Of a stretch of DNA of 64,000 nucleotides, positions 17,214 through 25,997 are shown one piece after another (position 1 is the first letter of the stretch; the number at the start of each line of letters is the position of its first letter). Made by a program: the position numbers and the translations under genes. The DNA comes from Clostridium aminobutyricum (GTDB lineage: Bacteria > Bacillota > Clostridia > Peptostreptococcales > Anaerovoracaceae), in contig NZ_JAFJZZ010000002.1 of the NCBI RefSeq assembly GCF_017255415.1, forward strand, positions 186,001 to 250,000. Direction: 5' to 3'. The notes under the pieces are model-generated. The model did not search any database and was not told where the DNA came from. It saw only the letters and a program-made list of their open reading frames with translations.

Positions 17214-18638
17214 ATGAGAAAAACGAAAATTGTATGTACACTTGGTCCATCAACCATGGATGATAACATTTTAAAGGCTTTGATGCTGGAAGGAATGAAT
17301 GTCGCCCGTTTAAACTTTTCACATGGCGATCATGAACAGCACGCAAAATCCTTGGAACGAATTCGAACAATGCGAGAATCCCTGGGACTTCCTGTCGCTT
17401 CCCTTCTTGATACGAAAGGTCCTGAAATCCGTTTATGTACATTTGAACAAGGAAAAATTCTGTTGGAGAAAGGGCAACCCTTTACTTTAACGACAAAAGA
17501 AATCATCGGGAATCAACATATTGCGGGGATTACATATAAGGAATTGCCTCAAGATGTTTCTGTCGGCATGAAGATTTTGATTGATGACGGTTTAATAGAA
17601 TTGGACATTCTGAAAATAAATGATACAGAGATCGAATGTGTAGTGGTGAACGGCGGACCCATTTCCGATAAAAAGGGCGTGAATGTACCGAATACAAAAT
17701 TGTCCATGCCATTTATCAGCAAGCGGGATTATGATGATATTGTTTTCGGAATAGAACATCAGGTGGATTATATTGCGGCCTCCTTTGTCCGAACGGCCGA
17801 TGACGTAAAGGAAATACGAAAAATACTAGCCGAACATAATGACAGCAAAATCCGAATCATTGCTAAAATCGAAAATATGCAAGGCGTTGAAAATATTGAT
17901 GAGATTATAAAAGCTTCAGACGGGGTCATGGTTGCTCGAGGGGATATGGGTGTTGAAATCCCACTGGAAGACGTACCTATCTTACAAAAGAAAATTATAA
18001 AGAAATGCGTAGCTGCCGGTAAAATTGTTATTACGGCCACTCAGATGCTCGATTCCATGATGAAGAACCCTAGGCCGACCAGAGCAGAAGCGACCGACGT
18101 GGCCAATGCGATTTATGACGGAACAAGTGCCATCATGCTTTCAGGTGAGACCGCAGCAGGTGCTTATCCTGTGGAAGCATTAAAAACAATGGTTAGAATC
18201 GCAGAAAGGGCCGAGGATGATATCAATTATCTCAATCGGTTCACGCAAAATACAACATCTGTTCATGATGATGTGACGACGGCTATTTCCCATGCCACTT
18301 GTACCACAGCAGTGGATCTCAATGCTGCGGCCATCATCACCGTTACGGCTTCCGGCCGAACCGCGCGCATGATTTCAAAATATCGTCCCGATTGTCCGAT
18401 TATTGCCTGTACCATCAGTGAAACCGTATGGCGCCAAATGGGATTAAACTGGGGTGTTATCCCGATTATGCTCCCAACCGTTGATGATTTGCAAAATTTA
18501 TTTCAGTTGGCGGCGGAAACAGTACAAAAGGCAGGTTATATTAAAGACGGTGACCTAACGGTCATCACCGCAAGCCTACCTCTTGGCGTTTCCGGAAAGA
18601 CCAACATCCTTAAGGTTCATATCGCCGGAGAAGATTAA
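17214..18638 (+). CDS. pyk: pyruvate kinase
   Basis: A 474-residue enzyme converting phosphoenolpyruvate and ADP to pyruvate and ATP. Motifs are KIVCTLGPST (5-14), ARLNFSHG, the catalytic signature IIAKIENMQG, VMVARGDMGVEIP and the KNPRPTRAEATDV segment. Length fits the classical form without the extra C-terminal PEP-utiliser-like domain found in many Bacilli. The ATG follows AGAAAGGAC. It is transcribed divergently from pst and ends beside the tail island. Confidence 0.97.
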   Translation: MRKTKIVCTLGPSTMDDNILKALMLEGMNVARLNFSHGDHEQHAKSLERIRTMRESLGLPVASLLDTKGPEIRLCTFEQGKILLEKGQPFTLTTKEIIGNQHIAGITYKELPQDVSVGMKILIDDGLIELDILKINDTEIECVVVNGGPISDKKGVNVPNTKLSMPFISKRDYDDIVFGIEHQVDYIAASFVRTADDVKEIRKILAEHNDSKIRIIAKIENMQGVENIDEIIKASDGVMVARGDMGVEIPLEDVPILQKKIIKKCVAAGKIVITATQMLDSMMKNPRPTRAEATDVANAIYDGTSAIMLSGETAAGAYPVEALKTMVRIAERAEDDINYLNRFTQNTTSVHDDVTTAISHATCTTAVDLNAAAIITVTASGRTARMISKYRPDCPIIACTISETVWRQMGLNWGVIPIMLPTVDDLQNLFQLAAETVQKAGYIKDGDLTVITASLPLGVSGKTNILKVHIAGED

Positions 18639-18687
18639 GACGCACAAGGATTAAAAAGAATTCAGCGAGAATATATTGAAATAGCCA

Positions 18688-18767
18688 TATAGGACACGCA
18701 TCGCTTCAGGATTAATTTTGGAAATGAATCTTTTCTCAAAATATCCATCAGCGTTGCCTGTCCTATA
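18688..18767. repeat. long hairpin holding the second copy of the dispersed repeat
   Basis: TATAGGACA (18688-18696) pairs with TGTCCTATA (18759-18767). Inside, GGATTAATTTTG pairs with CAAAATATCC. The 28-base repeat also found at 9422-9449 occupies 18736-18763. It lies between the end of pyk and the end of the amidase gene, where both could use a terminator, but no clear T tract follows on either strand. It also marks the left border of the tail island. Confidence 0.5.
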
Positions 18768-18792
18768 CGTTTCTTTCAGAGACTCTTGTTTT

Positions 18793-19545
18793 TTATCTTA
18801 ATATTCCGGCTTGTTTCAGCTTTAAATCATATACCCCCGCATTATAATTAAATACCAGCATCCTGACCATGTCATGACTGAGATCGATTACGTCATTGTT
18901 CCCGGTAGGGTCGGACCCATCTCCATTGATAATTTTTACTGTCATCAGTTTCTCCACAATCGTGCGGAATCCGTAAGTATCAGGGATATCACTTAACCTA
19001 TTATACCGAATCACGTCTTCATCCTCCTCTTCCATTTCTACCAATCTCGCTTTAAACCTATTCCATTGGCTTATGTCTTGAAAAAACGGCTGCGGACATA
19101 ACTTTCCGGTTACATCGTAATGCCGTACCACTCGTTCTACTGGGATATTATATTTCCCCATTAACATCTTCCCAAGTTCAATGGCGTTCGCCTGCGTAGC
19201 TTCTGTAATGACAAATTCTCCGTTGACTTTGTCCGAGCACATCTCAATACCGATGCTGTTGACATTTTTCACAATGCCTTTTAGGGTCGCCCCTCCATTG
19301 GTATATTTCTGCGTATCTCCGCAATGCCAAGCGGTATCCGAGTCTTTTACCACCTGTACGATATCGCGTTCGTCTACAAAATAATGGGCGCTGGCATTTC
19401 GGTTAATACTTTTGAAATAATTCGCATTGGCTTCGGCGGTATCGCCATCATTCGCCGTATAGTGGAAAACAAGATATTGAATGCTGCTGCCGCTTCGGCC
19501 CGGTGAAAAATTAACGGTCGTCAAATTGGTTTTTATACTAATCAT
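18793..19545 (-). CDS. N-acetylmuramoyl-L-alanine amidase (tailocin endolysin)
   Basis: A 250-residue Amidase_2-type zinc hydrolase that cleaves the bond between muramic acid and the stem peptide. Residues about 20-165 carry the zinc ligands in VFHYTA, VRHYDVTGK and LCPQPF. The C-terminal 70 residues, after an acidic linker, hold a small repeat-like domain also common behind clostridial phage amidases, probably for wall binding. No signal peptide, so release should need a holin. It overlaps the holin-like gene by 8 bases and is the last gene of the tail island. GGAGG precedes its ATG. Confidence 0.93.
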   Translation of the reverse strand: MISIKTNLTTVNFSPGRSGSSIQYLVFHYTANDGDTAEANANYFKSINRNASAHYFVDERDIVQVVKDSDTAWHCGDTQKYTNGGATLKGIVKNVNSIGIEMCSDKVNGEFVITEATQANAIELGKMLMGKYNIPVERVVRHYDVTGKLCPQPFFQDISQWNRFKARLVEMEEEDEDVIRYNRLSDIPDTYGFRTIVEKLMTVKIINGDGSDPTGNNDVIDLSHDMVRMLVFNYNAGVYDLKLKQAGILR

Positions 19546-19939
19546 TCTTTGCCTCCGTACTTGAATTCGGAAGTTCTCCTGCGCTTACAATGAGCTTAAA
19601 TTTCTCGAATGCCTCTTTTATGTATTTGCAAGTCACTGTCAAGAATACCGTTACCATTATAATATTTGTAAACAGGTTCGCATATTCCTCCAATATGGGC
19701 CAGCCGATGGTGTCTGCGAATACCGGCAGTGTTGTGATCGCAATGCATAACAGCATAAGACCAATCACAAATACGCCTAGCTTGATGATGCTGTCTCTGA
19801 GTTTGGACTCATCAAAGGGCTGCCGCAGCCTTTTAATATTGTACCAAAGGGAAAAAGCCATATTGGCTCCGTACGCACAAGTAAAAATCATAAATGCATA
19901 TCCCAGCAGTTTAAGATTGCTTATTATTTCTTGAAACAT
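19538..19939 (-). CDS. holin-like membrane protein
   Basis: A 133-residue protein; the ATG at 19939 follows AGGAGAG. Three to four hydrophobic segments are visible (about residues 8-28, 50-72 and 85-104), followed by a charged C-terminal tail. Size, membrane layout and place directly before the amidase support a holin that lets the endolysin reach the wall. Sequence family is not certain. Confidence 0.75.
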   Translation of the reverse strand: MFQEIISNLKLLGYAFMIFTCAYGANMAFSLWYNIKRLRQPFDESKLRDSIIKLGVFVIGLMLLCIAITTLPVFADTIGWPILEEYANLFTNIIMVTVFLTVTCKYIKEAFEKFKLIVSAGELPNSSTEAKND

Positions 19940-19971
19940 AGATTCTCTCCTATTCATTGCTGTTGCTTTAT

Positions 19972-20277
19972 CTAATCATCCATAACGGGAAGCTTCCGTA
20001 TATCTTCCACCAGCTTTGTAACTGTACCATTGCCTCCTAAGTTTTGATACTCTTCATACATGGCATTCACATTCTCAAGACCATGGAGGGTAATGCTACA
20101 GCGTTCCTGATAATAATAGTACGAGGTTTCAATGCGGTCTCTCAGTAACGCCTGAATCCCCTTACTCTGTGCTTCCTGCTCTTTTTTTATTTTTTTAAAT
20201 TTAGACAGCATATGTTTGCTGAACGCTGTACTTGATGCTGCTATCATTCCAAAGGCTACTTCTAGCCAGTATCTCAA
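19972..20277 (-). CDS. phage-type small membrane protein of the lysis cassette
   Basis: About 101 residues. One N-terminal hydrophobic segment (about 5-20) is followed by a basic stretch and a helical cytoplasmic part with ALLRDRIETSYYYYQ and LGGNGTVTKLVEDIRKLP. This pattern is common next to holins and lysins in clostridial phages, where it is called hypothetical or holin. The start is unclear: a TTG at 20277 has GAGGA 7 bases upstream, while a strong AGGAGGGGG lies further up without an in-frame ATG. It is the first gene of the lysis cassette, behind a hairpin at 20309-20345. Confidence 0.65.
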   Translation of the reverse strand: MRYWLEVAFGMIAASSTAFSKHMLSKFKKIKKEQEAQSKGIQALLRDRIETSYYYYQERCSITLHGLENVNAMYEEYQNLGGNGTVTKLVEDIRKLPVMDD

Positions 20278-20308
20278 AATCCATTCCTCGATGATGCCCC
20301 CTCCTAAA

Positions 20309-20345
20309 ATGTAAAGCCCCCTTGGAACGGTGGTCCAAGGGGGTT
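20309..20345 (-). terminator. hairpin between fibre cassette and lysis cassette
   Basis: CCCCCTTGGA pairs with TCCAAGGGGG across a short loop. On the minus strand it is followed by CTTTACATTTT, a weak T tract. It lies downstream of the last structural gene and just before the lysis genes, so it may lower lysis-gene expression by partial termination. Confidence 0.6.
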
Positions 20346-20421
20346 GTGTAAGTAATATGATTATAAACTGCTATATGAAATTTTGGCGTTGGGTTGTGTG
20401 ATTAATTAAAGTTAAGTGTAG

Positions 20422-20802
20422 TTATAATAACCCTAGCTTTGCCAGCTGCTTTTCTATGTAGGTTAGTTGCGCCATAACTACAGTTATACGTTCTTCGGTT
20501 ACTTCCGGAGTTTCCGTTGTCGCCAGAGTTATAACCACAGGCTTAAGCTCCATGGACACTCTCAAAACGTAATCGTCATATACTCCTAGAGTAACCGGAT
20601 TCTCTGTATCTGCGTCATCAATGGTAGTCACTTTTTCCGTCTTTGTCTTGTCCGCAAATAACGCCTCTAACTCTGTAAATGTATAGGCATCTTTTGCAAA
20701 TACAAATTCAAGGCTGTCCCTGTTCTGCCCTTGAAAGTATCTACCTCCACCATTCACTTGAATTACGTTTAATTCTGTATTGTCGTTTAATTTAATTTTC
20801 AT
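20422..20802 (-). CDS. small tail-fibre accessory protein, copy 1
   Basis: A 126-residue protein starting MKIKLNDNTELNVIQVNG, closely similar along its whole length to the product of 33709-34089. It has an N-terminal beta-rich region, an acidic middle and a C-terminal helix (VVMAQLTYIEKQLAKLGLL). No known enzyme motif. In both copies it follows a GGVNR-repeat protein and a fibre gene, so it is probably a structural or chaperone component of the receptor-binding cassette. AGGAGG precedes the ATG. Confidence 0.7.
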   Translation of the reverse strand: MKIKLNDNTELNVIQVNGGGRYFQGQNRDSLEFVFAKDAYTFTELEALFADKTKTEKVTTIDDADTENPVTLGVYDDYVLRVSMELKPVVITLATTETPEVTEERITVVMAQLTYIEKQLAKLGLL

Positions 20803-20813
20803 AAGCTTACCTC

Positions 20814-21431
20814 CTATATGTTTAGTTTAATTGACTTTATACGGATAGTGGATTGTGCAGAGGTTGAGGAATATGACTCAAGTACCACATAGTAAGATCC
20901 GGATATGCTTGAAATATCTACAGCAATTTCCGCGTCAGTCCTAGTAACTGTGTTAGTCGGAAGCACACCGGATGCTACAGGCGTAGCTATCGGTATTGTA
21001 GTTCCCGCCGTTAACTTACTGTTTACTATCGCAAAAAAGTAGTCGGTACCTACACCACCGGACTGTGTTACAACATCGAATGTTACGGCCATACTCCTAT
21101 ATCGAGTTACATCTATTTTATTTAAAGTGCCTATAACTACTATCTGCCCATTACTGGATATTGCATTACAAACCACCGTCATGTATGACGCATCTAAACT
21201 TAACGTGCCTGCACCACTATTTGTCCTATAGTATTCTTTTTCCCATCCACCAGTTAATGCGGTTTGACTATCTCCTTGATTGTACAGAAAGGTGTCTGCA
21301 CTAAATACTTTTCGATTTACACCACCTACCCCCCTATACTGTTCTTTAACTTCTCTATTAACACCGCCTACACCCCTATATTGTTGCTTCACGGTGCGAT
21401 TTACACCGCCTAAGGCTCTATATATTGTCAT
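20814..21431 (-). CDS. GGVNR-repeat fibre-associated protein, copy 1
   Basis: A 205-residue protein; the ATG at 21431 has GAGGTG 8 bases before it. The N-terminus has three 14-residue repeats built on YRGVGGVNRxVKEQ. After this come about 150 residues of beta-rich sequence ending in a likely strand (STIRIKSIKLNI), which may bind a surface ligand. The relative at 34114-34920 has the same repeats but a different C-terminal domain. Such exchange of the distal part is typical of receptor-binding proteins. Confidence 0.7.
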   Translation of the reverse strand: MTIYRALGGVNRTVKQQYRGVGGVNREVKEQYRGVGGVNRKVFSADTFLYNQGDSQTALTGGWEKEYYRTNSGAGTLSLDASYMTVVCNAISSNGQIVVIGTLNKIDVTRYRSMAVTFDVVTQSGGVGTDYFFAIVNSKLTAGTTIPIATPVASGVLPTNTVTRTDAEIAVDISSISGSYYVVLESYSSTSAQSTIRIKSIKLNI

Positions 21432-21445
21432 AGTCAATCACCTCA

Positions 21446-22102
21446 CTATGCATATACTTGGTGTTGTGCACCTTCAGCAAGGGCAGACGATGGGGCAGTG
21501 GTTGAGACGGTTGTATTTCCAGTATGATAGATGGTTGTATATGTAGTTGCACCAGCTATCACCCGAGTTAGCGTTAAAGCCTCATTTGCGCTACTACTAG
21601 ATGGTGGAGCAACGTAAAAAGCGCACCAGTTAGAAGAATCCCCAAAGGTTTGCATAGCTGCAGTCCCTACACCAGAACAATAAAAATTAGCTCGTGTAGT
21701 CTGGTCACTTCTAGTTGATGCAAATATTCTTTGCCCAGATCCCGACAAGATAATGTCACCTGTCAGTGTTCCACCAGTTAGCGGAAGAAATAAACTAGCT
21801 AGTAAAGTTTTTAAATTTGCAAACGTTATCTTTTTTGTACTAGATGAAGCTGCTGAATCTGAAAGAGGAATTGTGTCAGCATCAACTAAGGTTGTTTTCA
21901 CAGATGCATTCTTGATTAAATTTTCTTTCTCACTTAAGGAAGTATTAAGTGTAGTTATATCGCTTACATTTGCTGATATTTTATCCGCATTAGCTTTCAT
22001 TTGCGCATCAATAACATCCATATTGGCATTTGGGATTTCTACGTTGTAGTATTCTTCAGCTGTTGATTTCGTTAAACCGTAATTGGTTGTCGTTGTAGAC
22101 AT
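21446..22102 (-). CDS. tail fibre protein of tail set 1
   Basis: A 218-residue fibre. It has the shared N-terminal module (STTTTNYGLTK..., NANMDVIDAQM) that probably docks to the baseplate, an alpha-helical region, then a beta-rich part and the C-terminus SSALAEGAQHQVYA. The same C-terminal text ends the fibre at 34935-35813. The start overlaps the XkdU-like stop as TAATG, with GAGGTG upstream. It is the only large fibre directly behind baseplate set 1. Confidence 0.8.
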   Translation of the reverse strand: MSTTTTNYGLTKSTAEEYYNVEIPNANMDVIDAQMKANADKISANVSDITTLNTSLSEKENLIKNASVKTTLVDADTIPLSDSAASSSTKKITFANLKTLLASLFLPLTGGTLTGDIILSGSGQRIFASTRSDQTTRANFYCSGVGTAAMQTFGDSSNWCAFYVAPPSSSSANEALTLTRVIAGATTYTTIYHTGNTTVSTTAPSSALAEGAQHQVYA

Positions 22103-22644
22103 TAACTGATCACCTCATTTCTCAATTGTTCATGGGTATAAGCAGAGAGTCTTGAGTGAGTATAAGCACTCAAAACTCTGTTCGTGTTGTAAACATATTC
22201 AAAATTGAAGGCTAAGTGGGCAGGCTTGACCTCTTCAATGGTGAGTGTAAGATCGGTCATGTTGGCAGGGATGCCTCGTGTCCCCACGAACTTAATCGTA
22301 AAGTTGGAATTCACTGGGTCTTCGATAACTTCCACTTCGCCATTAGAATAGGATGCCGCCGTATCCATGATCATCTGCTTTGTCACCGTACCTATTCCAA
22401 TCGTTTTTGCCCTTATACGCTCCCGTCTGAATGCTTCATTTTTTGACACATCCACCTTTAATCCATATATCTTCTCATAGCGGCTTAAAAGGCTCGAAGC
22501 AGTATTGACAAAACATTCATTAATTGTTTGATTAAAGCTACTTGCCAAGCTATTTATATCTGTACTGAGGATTCCCTGAAGCTCATTCATCGTTATATTC
22601 TCTTCGTAAACAGAAGGTAATACATTCATCAAATCAATGCTCAT
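22102..22644 (-). CDS. baseplate protein, XkdU-like (tail set 1)
   Basis: A 180-residue protein like the XkdU/DUF2313 (gpI-type) baseplate proteins. It has LMNVLPSVYEENITM at the N-terminus and the segment RRERIRAKTIGIGTVTKQMI in the centre. The 208-residue product of 39116-39742 is its counterpart in set 2 (shared spacing of RRELIKSKMRGTGT and PAHLSY-type motifs). It overlaps the baseplate J gene by 4 bases. It probably forms part of the baseplate wedge that holds the fibre. Confidence 0.8.
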   Translation of the reverse strand: MSIDLMNVLPSVYEENITMNELQGILSTDINSLASSFNQTINECFVNTASSLLSRYEKIYGLKVDVSKNEAFRRERIRAKTIGIGTVTKQMIMDTAASYSNGEVEVIEDPVNSNFTIKFVGTRGIPANMTDLTLTIEEVKPAHLAFNFEYVYNTNRVLSAYTHSRLSAYTHEQLRNEVIS

Positions 22645-23663
22645 ACTACTCCCTCCGTCAGCGTTACTGTTCCGGTAACTGGTATTTGCTCATCGGTTAA
22701 TGTTATATTGGCTGTTCCGCCATTTACCAGCAAGTTACTATAGTCTTTTACTCCCTCCACTGAGAGAAGTAAGCTGCCGATTTGGGCATAACTTAAATTG
22801 TATATTTCAAAGACAGATTCTTTCAGATATGTTGTCAGCAATGTGGTAAAAGCTGTTTGGATATCTTCAAGTAATCGGATGCCATCCAGCATTACTTCTG
22901 CCGTCATGTCTATCGTTTGGCTGGTGGGGCTTTCAATGGTTACTATGGCTCCTATCGGCCGAACCTTTTCAATATACTCATATACTACTACTGGCAAAGT
23001 TTCATCAATCCCCATATCACTATCGACTACTAATACTTTAACGGTTCCTGCGCCATTCCATAAAGGAAAGACTTTTACATTCCCCACACCGGACACTTCT
23101 AAAGCCCACTCCTTATAATTATTCGCATTGCCGGAAGTGGAAGGCGCCTGTACTTGTGTATAGAATCTTGCGCGCAAATTCTCATCGGATTCTTCATCAG
23201 TTCCTGAGGCCATGATGCCGGTTAATGTAGCAGTAACGCCGCCTACATTATCAATATTTTCAAGAAGGCCCGAGTACCTGTTTCCTATTTCACCGAATTG
23301 ATCGCAAGTAGCACTATACACTTTTGGTGAAAGTAATGCTGTAATTTCATACGTTGTATCACTGATCCCCCATCTCGTTCCGATGCTGACCGCAGCCGTG
23401 GTTTCAATCTGCCGAACTGCTCTCGTTGCTTTTTTACGTGTGATCCCATAATCGGATACAACTCTGTCTAAGTATTCACCAACAGCAGTGTCGCCCAATA
23501 CTAAATCAAGAAAATTGTTCAGATTGTAGTAGGTTTGTGCCAGATGATAGGCGCAAGGAGCAAGCGCATCGTAGATCACGGAACCTTCTCTTTTGTCGAC
23601 GTCAGATGTCACTCGAGACATCATGTCCGCCAATATTTTTTCATAAGTCATCGTTTCAAACAC
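22641..23663 (-). CDS. baseplate J-like protein, XkdT-like (tail set 1)
   Basis: A 340-residue baseplate wedge protein of the gpJ/XkdT family. A GTG start at 23663 has AAGGAGGTG 8 bases before it. Typical text is KREGSVIYDALAP, YLDRVVSDYGITRKKATRA and the conserved region with APSTSGNANNYKEWALEVSGVGNVKVFPLWNG. The set 2 counterpart (39742-40785) shares the same blocks. It joins the hub to the wedges of a contractile tail. Confidence 0.9.
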   Translation of the reverse strand: MFETMTYEKILADMMSRVTSDVDKREGSVIYDALAPCAYHLAQTYYNLNNFLDLVLGDTAVGEYLDRVVSDYGITRKKATRAVRQIETTAAVSIGTRWGISDTTYEITALLSPKVYSATCDQFGEIGNRYSGLLENIDNVGGVTATLTGIMASGTDEESDENLRARFYTQVQAPSTSGNANNYKEWALEVSGVGNVKVFPLWNGAGTVKVLVVDSDMGIDETLPVVVYEYIEKVRPIGAIVTIESPTSQTIDMTAEVMLDGIRLLEDIQTAFTTLLTTYLKESVFEIYNLSYAQIGSLLLSVEGVKDYSNLLVNGGTANITLTDEQIPVTGTVTLTEGVV

Positions 23664-24058
23664 TAGGCTTTCACCTCCTTTGTTATTGTCATTTTCCCGT
23701 AAATGCTGACTACATCAAACGTACAACGTATCTCGTCGCCGGTCCTTGTAAATTCAAAATTATCGACACGTTCTATTCTGCTGTCCAACAGCAAACACTC
23801 TTGTATTCTTCTCTTGAGTTCAATTTTTACATACCCCAGCTCTTTGCCTATCAGATTGTCAAGTTCTATTCCATAAGAAAAGCTATATATCGGGTATTCA
23901 TACTTTTCCGTATGGAGTACCTTGTATATAGCTTGTTGCAATGCTTCCAATTCATCGACAAAGCCTTGTATCTTCTCATCGGATAGTTTATATGTATTGC
24001 TTTTTTCTGCGGTCTCTGAAATCTCTAAGTCTGCACGAATTGCGCTTTTTGGTATCAT
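23663..24058 (-). CDS. XkdS-like baseplate protein (DUF2634, tail set 1)
   Basis: A 131-residue protein of the gp25-like/XkdS type, with the conserved stretch YPIYSFSYGIELDNLIGKE and LLDSRIERVDNFEFTRTG. In contractile systems this family forms the inner baseplate and starts sheath assembly. It overlaps its neighbours by 1 and 4 bases; AAGGATGTG precedes the ATG. The counterpart in set 2 is 40782-41213. Confidence 0.85.
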   Translation of the reverse strand: MIPKSAIRADLEISETAEKSNTYKLSDEKIQGFVDELEALQQAIYKVLHTEKYEYPIYSFSYGIELDNLIGKELGYVKIELKRRIQECLLLDSRIERVDNFEFTRTGDEIRCTFDVVSIYGKMTITKEVKA

Positions 24059-24384
24059 GAAATCACATCCTTTATCGTTATACTAGACAATGTCATCCCA
24101 TTCGAAATCATAATCGGTTCTATGGAAACGGTTCTGTTTTTTGTGACCGGAGTAAATCCAATAATCTCAACAATGTAAAATTCCTGGCCGCCGTGGTTTC
24201 GAATCAATCTCACCCTGTCACCTGCGGAAACACAATCTTTTAAATTTCCTTTAATCAGCACATTCGGAATAGTGAGTTTATCGCTTACCTTAATCCCTGT
24301 ACTGGTGACAGTCCCAACTGTTAGCTTACAAAGTTTTTCATTGTTTATATAATTTTGGACTATCGTTTTAATTTCGTTTATCAA
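24055..24384 (-). CDS. XkdR-like protein (DUF2577, tail set 1)
   Basis: A 109-residue beta-rich protein with IKGNLKDCVSAGDRVRLIRNHGGQEFYIVEIIG, a pattern of the DUF2577/XkdR family that sits in the tail hub or spike. It overlaps both neighbours by 4 bases. The set 2 counterpart is 41213-41530. Confidence 0.8.
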   Translation of the reverse strand: MINEIKTIVQNYINNEKLCKLTVGTVTSTGIKVSDKLTIPNVLIKGNLKDCVSAGDRVRLIRNHGGQEFYIVEIIGFTPVTKNRTVSIEPIMISNGMTLSSITIKDVIS

Positions 24385-25319
24385 ATGGATACCTCCAAAC
24401 TCATCGTGTGATTCGGCAAAAATTTATGAGTGACTTGTTTTACAAAGAGACTCTTGTTTAGGCCAATGTCTGAAATGTAAGCATAGAAACTTGTCCCTGC
24501 TCGGATTCTTGTGTCGCCTAAACATTCAAGACTTAAAGTCTCCACTTCTCTATTATAAAGTTTGAGCAATATATCCGCTTTCTTCTTGGCTTTTGAAGCA
24601 TTACTATTCTCATCTGATGCTTCAAAATATTGCAGCATGCCATACTTTTCAATAGAGGTTTCATCCTTTGCACTTACAAATTGACTATCACGCGATGTTT
24701 CGCCTTTTAAATAGATTTTAATTTGGTTATAAAACTCATCGTCAATTGATTTTTCATAGTCGTACCCATAGCAAAGGCTTTCATCCCCCAGAATCAGATT
24801 TAGTCGCAAATCTTCTAAATTTCGAAGTGTTATAGCCCCGAATTCGTCCCGCAGAGCGTACTTTGACCCTTTATTGAGTAAGGTGTCGCTGATAGCCGCG
24901 TAAATCATATCAAGCCACGTCTTATCATCATGTACATTTGTGTCTAAGACATATCCGGTATCCGTAAGCGTTCCTGTTCGGAGATTAAAATAATGACACA
25001 TTCTTTTTACTAAGGTTGTCGTCGTGTCACCATCCACAACAATGACGTCTTTCGCTTTGCAATACCGAAGCTGATCGTACGCCGTTACCGAAATTTCTTT
25101 TTTATCGTCTCTGCTGACTTTAAACACATGCCCGTTAAAAATCTCTGAATCGTTGTATTTAAACCGTACTGTACTGCCGTTGGTAATCACCAAATTATCA
25201 TTGATGTACGAGAATTCTAATTTGCTGCAACCGTCATTCAGCTTATCGGTATAGGAGACTTTCGTTACTAGTTCGCTTATATCATACAAGGTTGAATCCA
25301 CTTGCACTGTAAATTCCAT
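24381..25319 (-). CDS. tail hub protein, XkdQ-like (tail set 1)
   Basis: A 312-residue protein of the XkdQ/gpD/gp27-like hub family. N-terminal strands DISELVTKVSYTDKLNDGCSKLEFSY and the text KYNDSEIFNGHVFKVSRDDKKEISVTAYDQLRY are typical, as is the C-terminal RIRAGTSFYAYISDIGLNKSLFV. It should form the ring that caps the tube at the baseplate. GGGGTGATGCA precedes the ATG. The set 2 counterpart is 41532-42512. Confidence 0.85.
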   Translation of the reverse strand: MEFTVQVDSTLYDISELVTKVSYTDKLNDGCSKLEFSYINDNLVITNGSTVRFKYNDSEIFNGHVFKVSRDDKKEISVTAYDQLRYCKAKDVIVVDGDTTTTLVKRMCHYFNLRTGTLTDTGYVLDTNVHDDKTWLDMIYAAISDTLLNKGSKYALRDEFGAITLRNLEDLRLNLILGDESLCYGYDYEKSIDDEFYNQIKIYLKGETSRDSQFVSAKDETSIEKYGMLQYFEASDENSNASKAKKKADILLKLYNREVETLSLECLGDTRIRAGTSFYAYISDIGLNKSLFVKQVTHKFLPNHTMSLEVSI

Positions 25320-25329
25320 TGCATCACCC

Positions 25330-25995
25330 CTAACTTGGTATGGTCAATACTTGACCCGGATAAATTAAAGAGGGGTTCTTAATTTTATCTTTGTTGGCAT
25401 TATAAATTTTCGTATACTTGGCACCATTGCCGTAATATGTTTTTGCTATTTTCCAAAGCGAATCGCCGGAAACTACGGTATACGTTCCCATATTTTTCGG
25501 GCTTACGGCCTCCACATTTGGGGTTTGGACTATCTGGGCAGTGGTATCTGTAAGATTTACTGTTGCAGGCATTTTGGCATATTCTCTATACTCAATTAGC
25601 TTAAAAGACACATATTTGTCTCCTTCTTCCCCTGCTTTTTCTGTTATGGAGAGGTCATCAATAAGAACTAACGTGTTAATGTCATCACCAATCCCGTTAC
25701 TGGCTATAAACCGTACCGGAATCAGTTTTTCTCTCCATAACTCAAAAATGTTTAGATAATAGTCTGCACCCTTGAAGCCACCCGATGTTTCAACGTAATG
25801 CTGCTTTTTATGCGGAAGTTCACATTCAAAAGAGTATTCTTTTAACTCCATGCGCGTCGGCATAACAATTTGTCCCAGCTTAAGGACTTCATACTTTTCT
25901 GTGGCCATGGAGCTCTTTACTTGGATTTGTTCAGGGTTCACGGGAAGTCGATAGGTTTCGTTATCGTAATCAAAATAGATCGCATAATTGCTCAT
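25330..25995 (-). CDS. LysM-containing tail protein, XkdP-like (tail set 1)
   Basis: A 221-residue protein. Residues 1-145 are the XkdP-type tail domain (YRLPVNPEQIQVKSS, YSFECELPH). The C-terminal about 50 residues are a LysM domain, TYTVVSGDSLWKIAKTYYG to YPGQVLTIPS. In contractile tails such proteins anchor at the hub, and LysM can bind peptidoglycan or the tube. The set 2 counterpart lacks the LysM part. GGAGGGGG precedes the ATG. Confidence 0.88.
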   Translation of the reverse strand: MSNYAIYFDYDNETYRLPVNPEQIQVKSSMATEKYEVLKLGQIVMPTRMELKEYSFECELPHKKQHYVETSGGFKGADYYLNIFELWREKLIPVRFIASNGIGDDINTLVLIDDLSITEKAGEEGDKYVSFKLIEYREYAKMPATVNLTDTTAQIVQTPNVEAVSPKNMGTYTVVSGDSLWKIAKTYYGNGAKYTKIYNANKDKIKNPSLIYPGQVLTIPS

Positions 25996-25997
25996 TA

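Noticed and set aside
18640-18792. Coding fragment on the minus strand within the dispersed repeat (GQAxxMDIL)
   Set aside because: Both copies have stops on either side within about 35 codons and no start codon; likeness is limited to the 28-base core.
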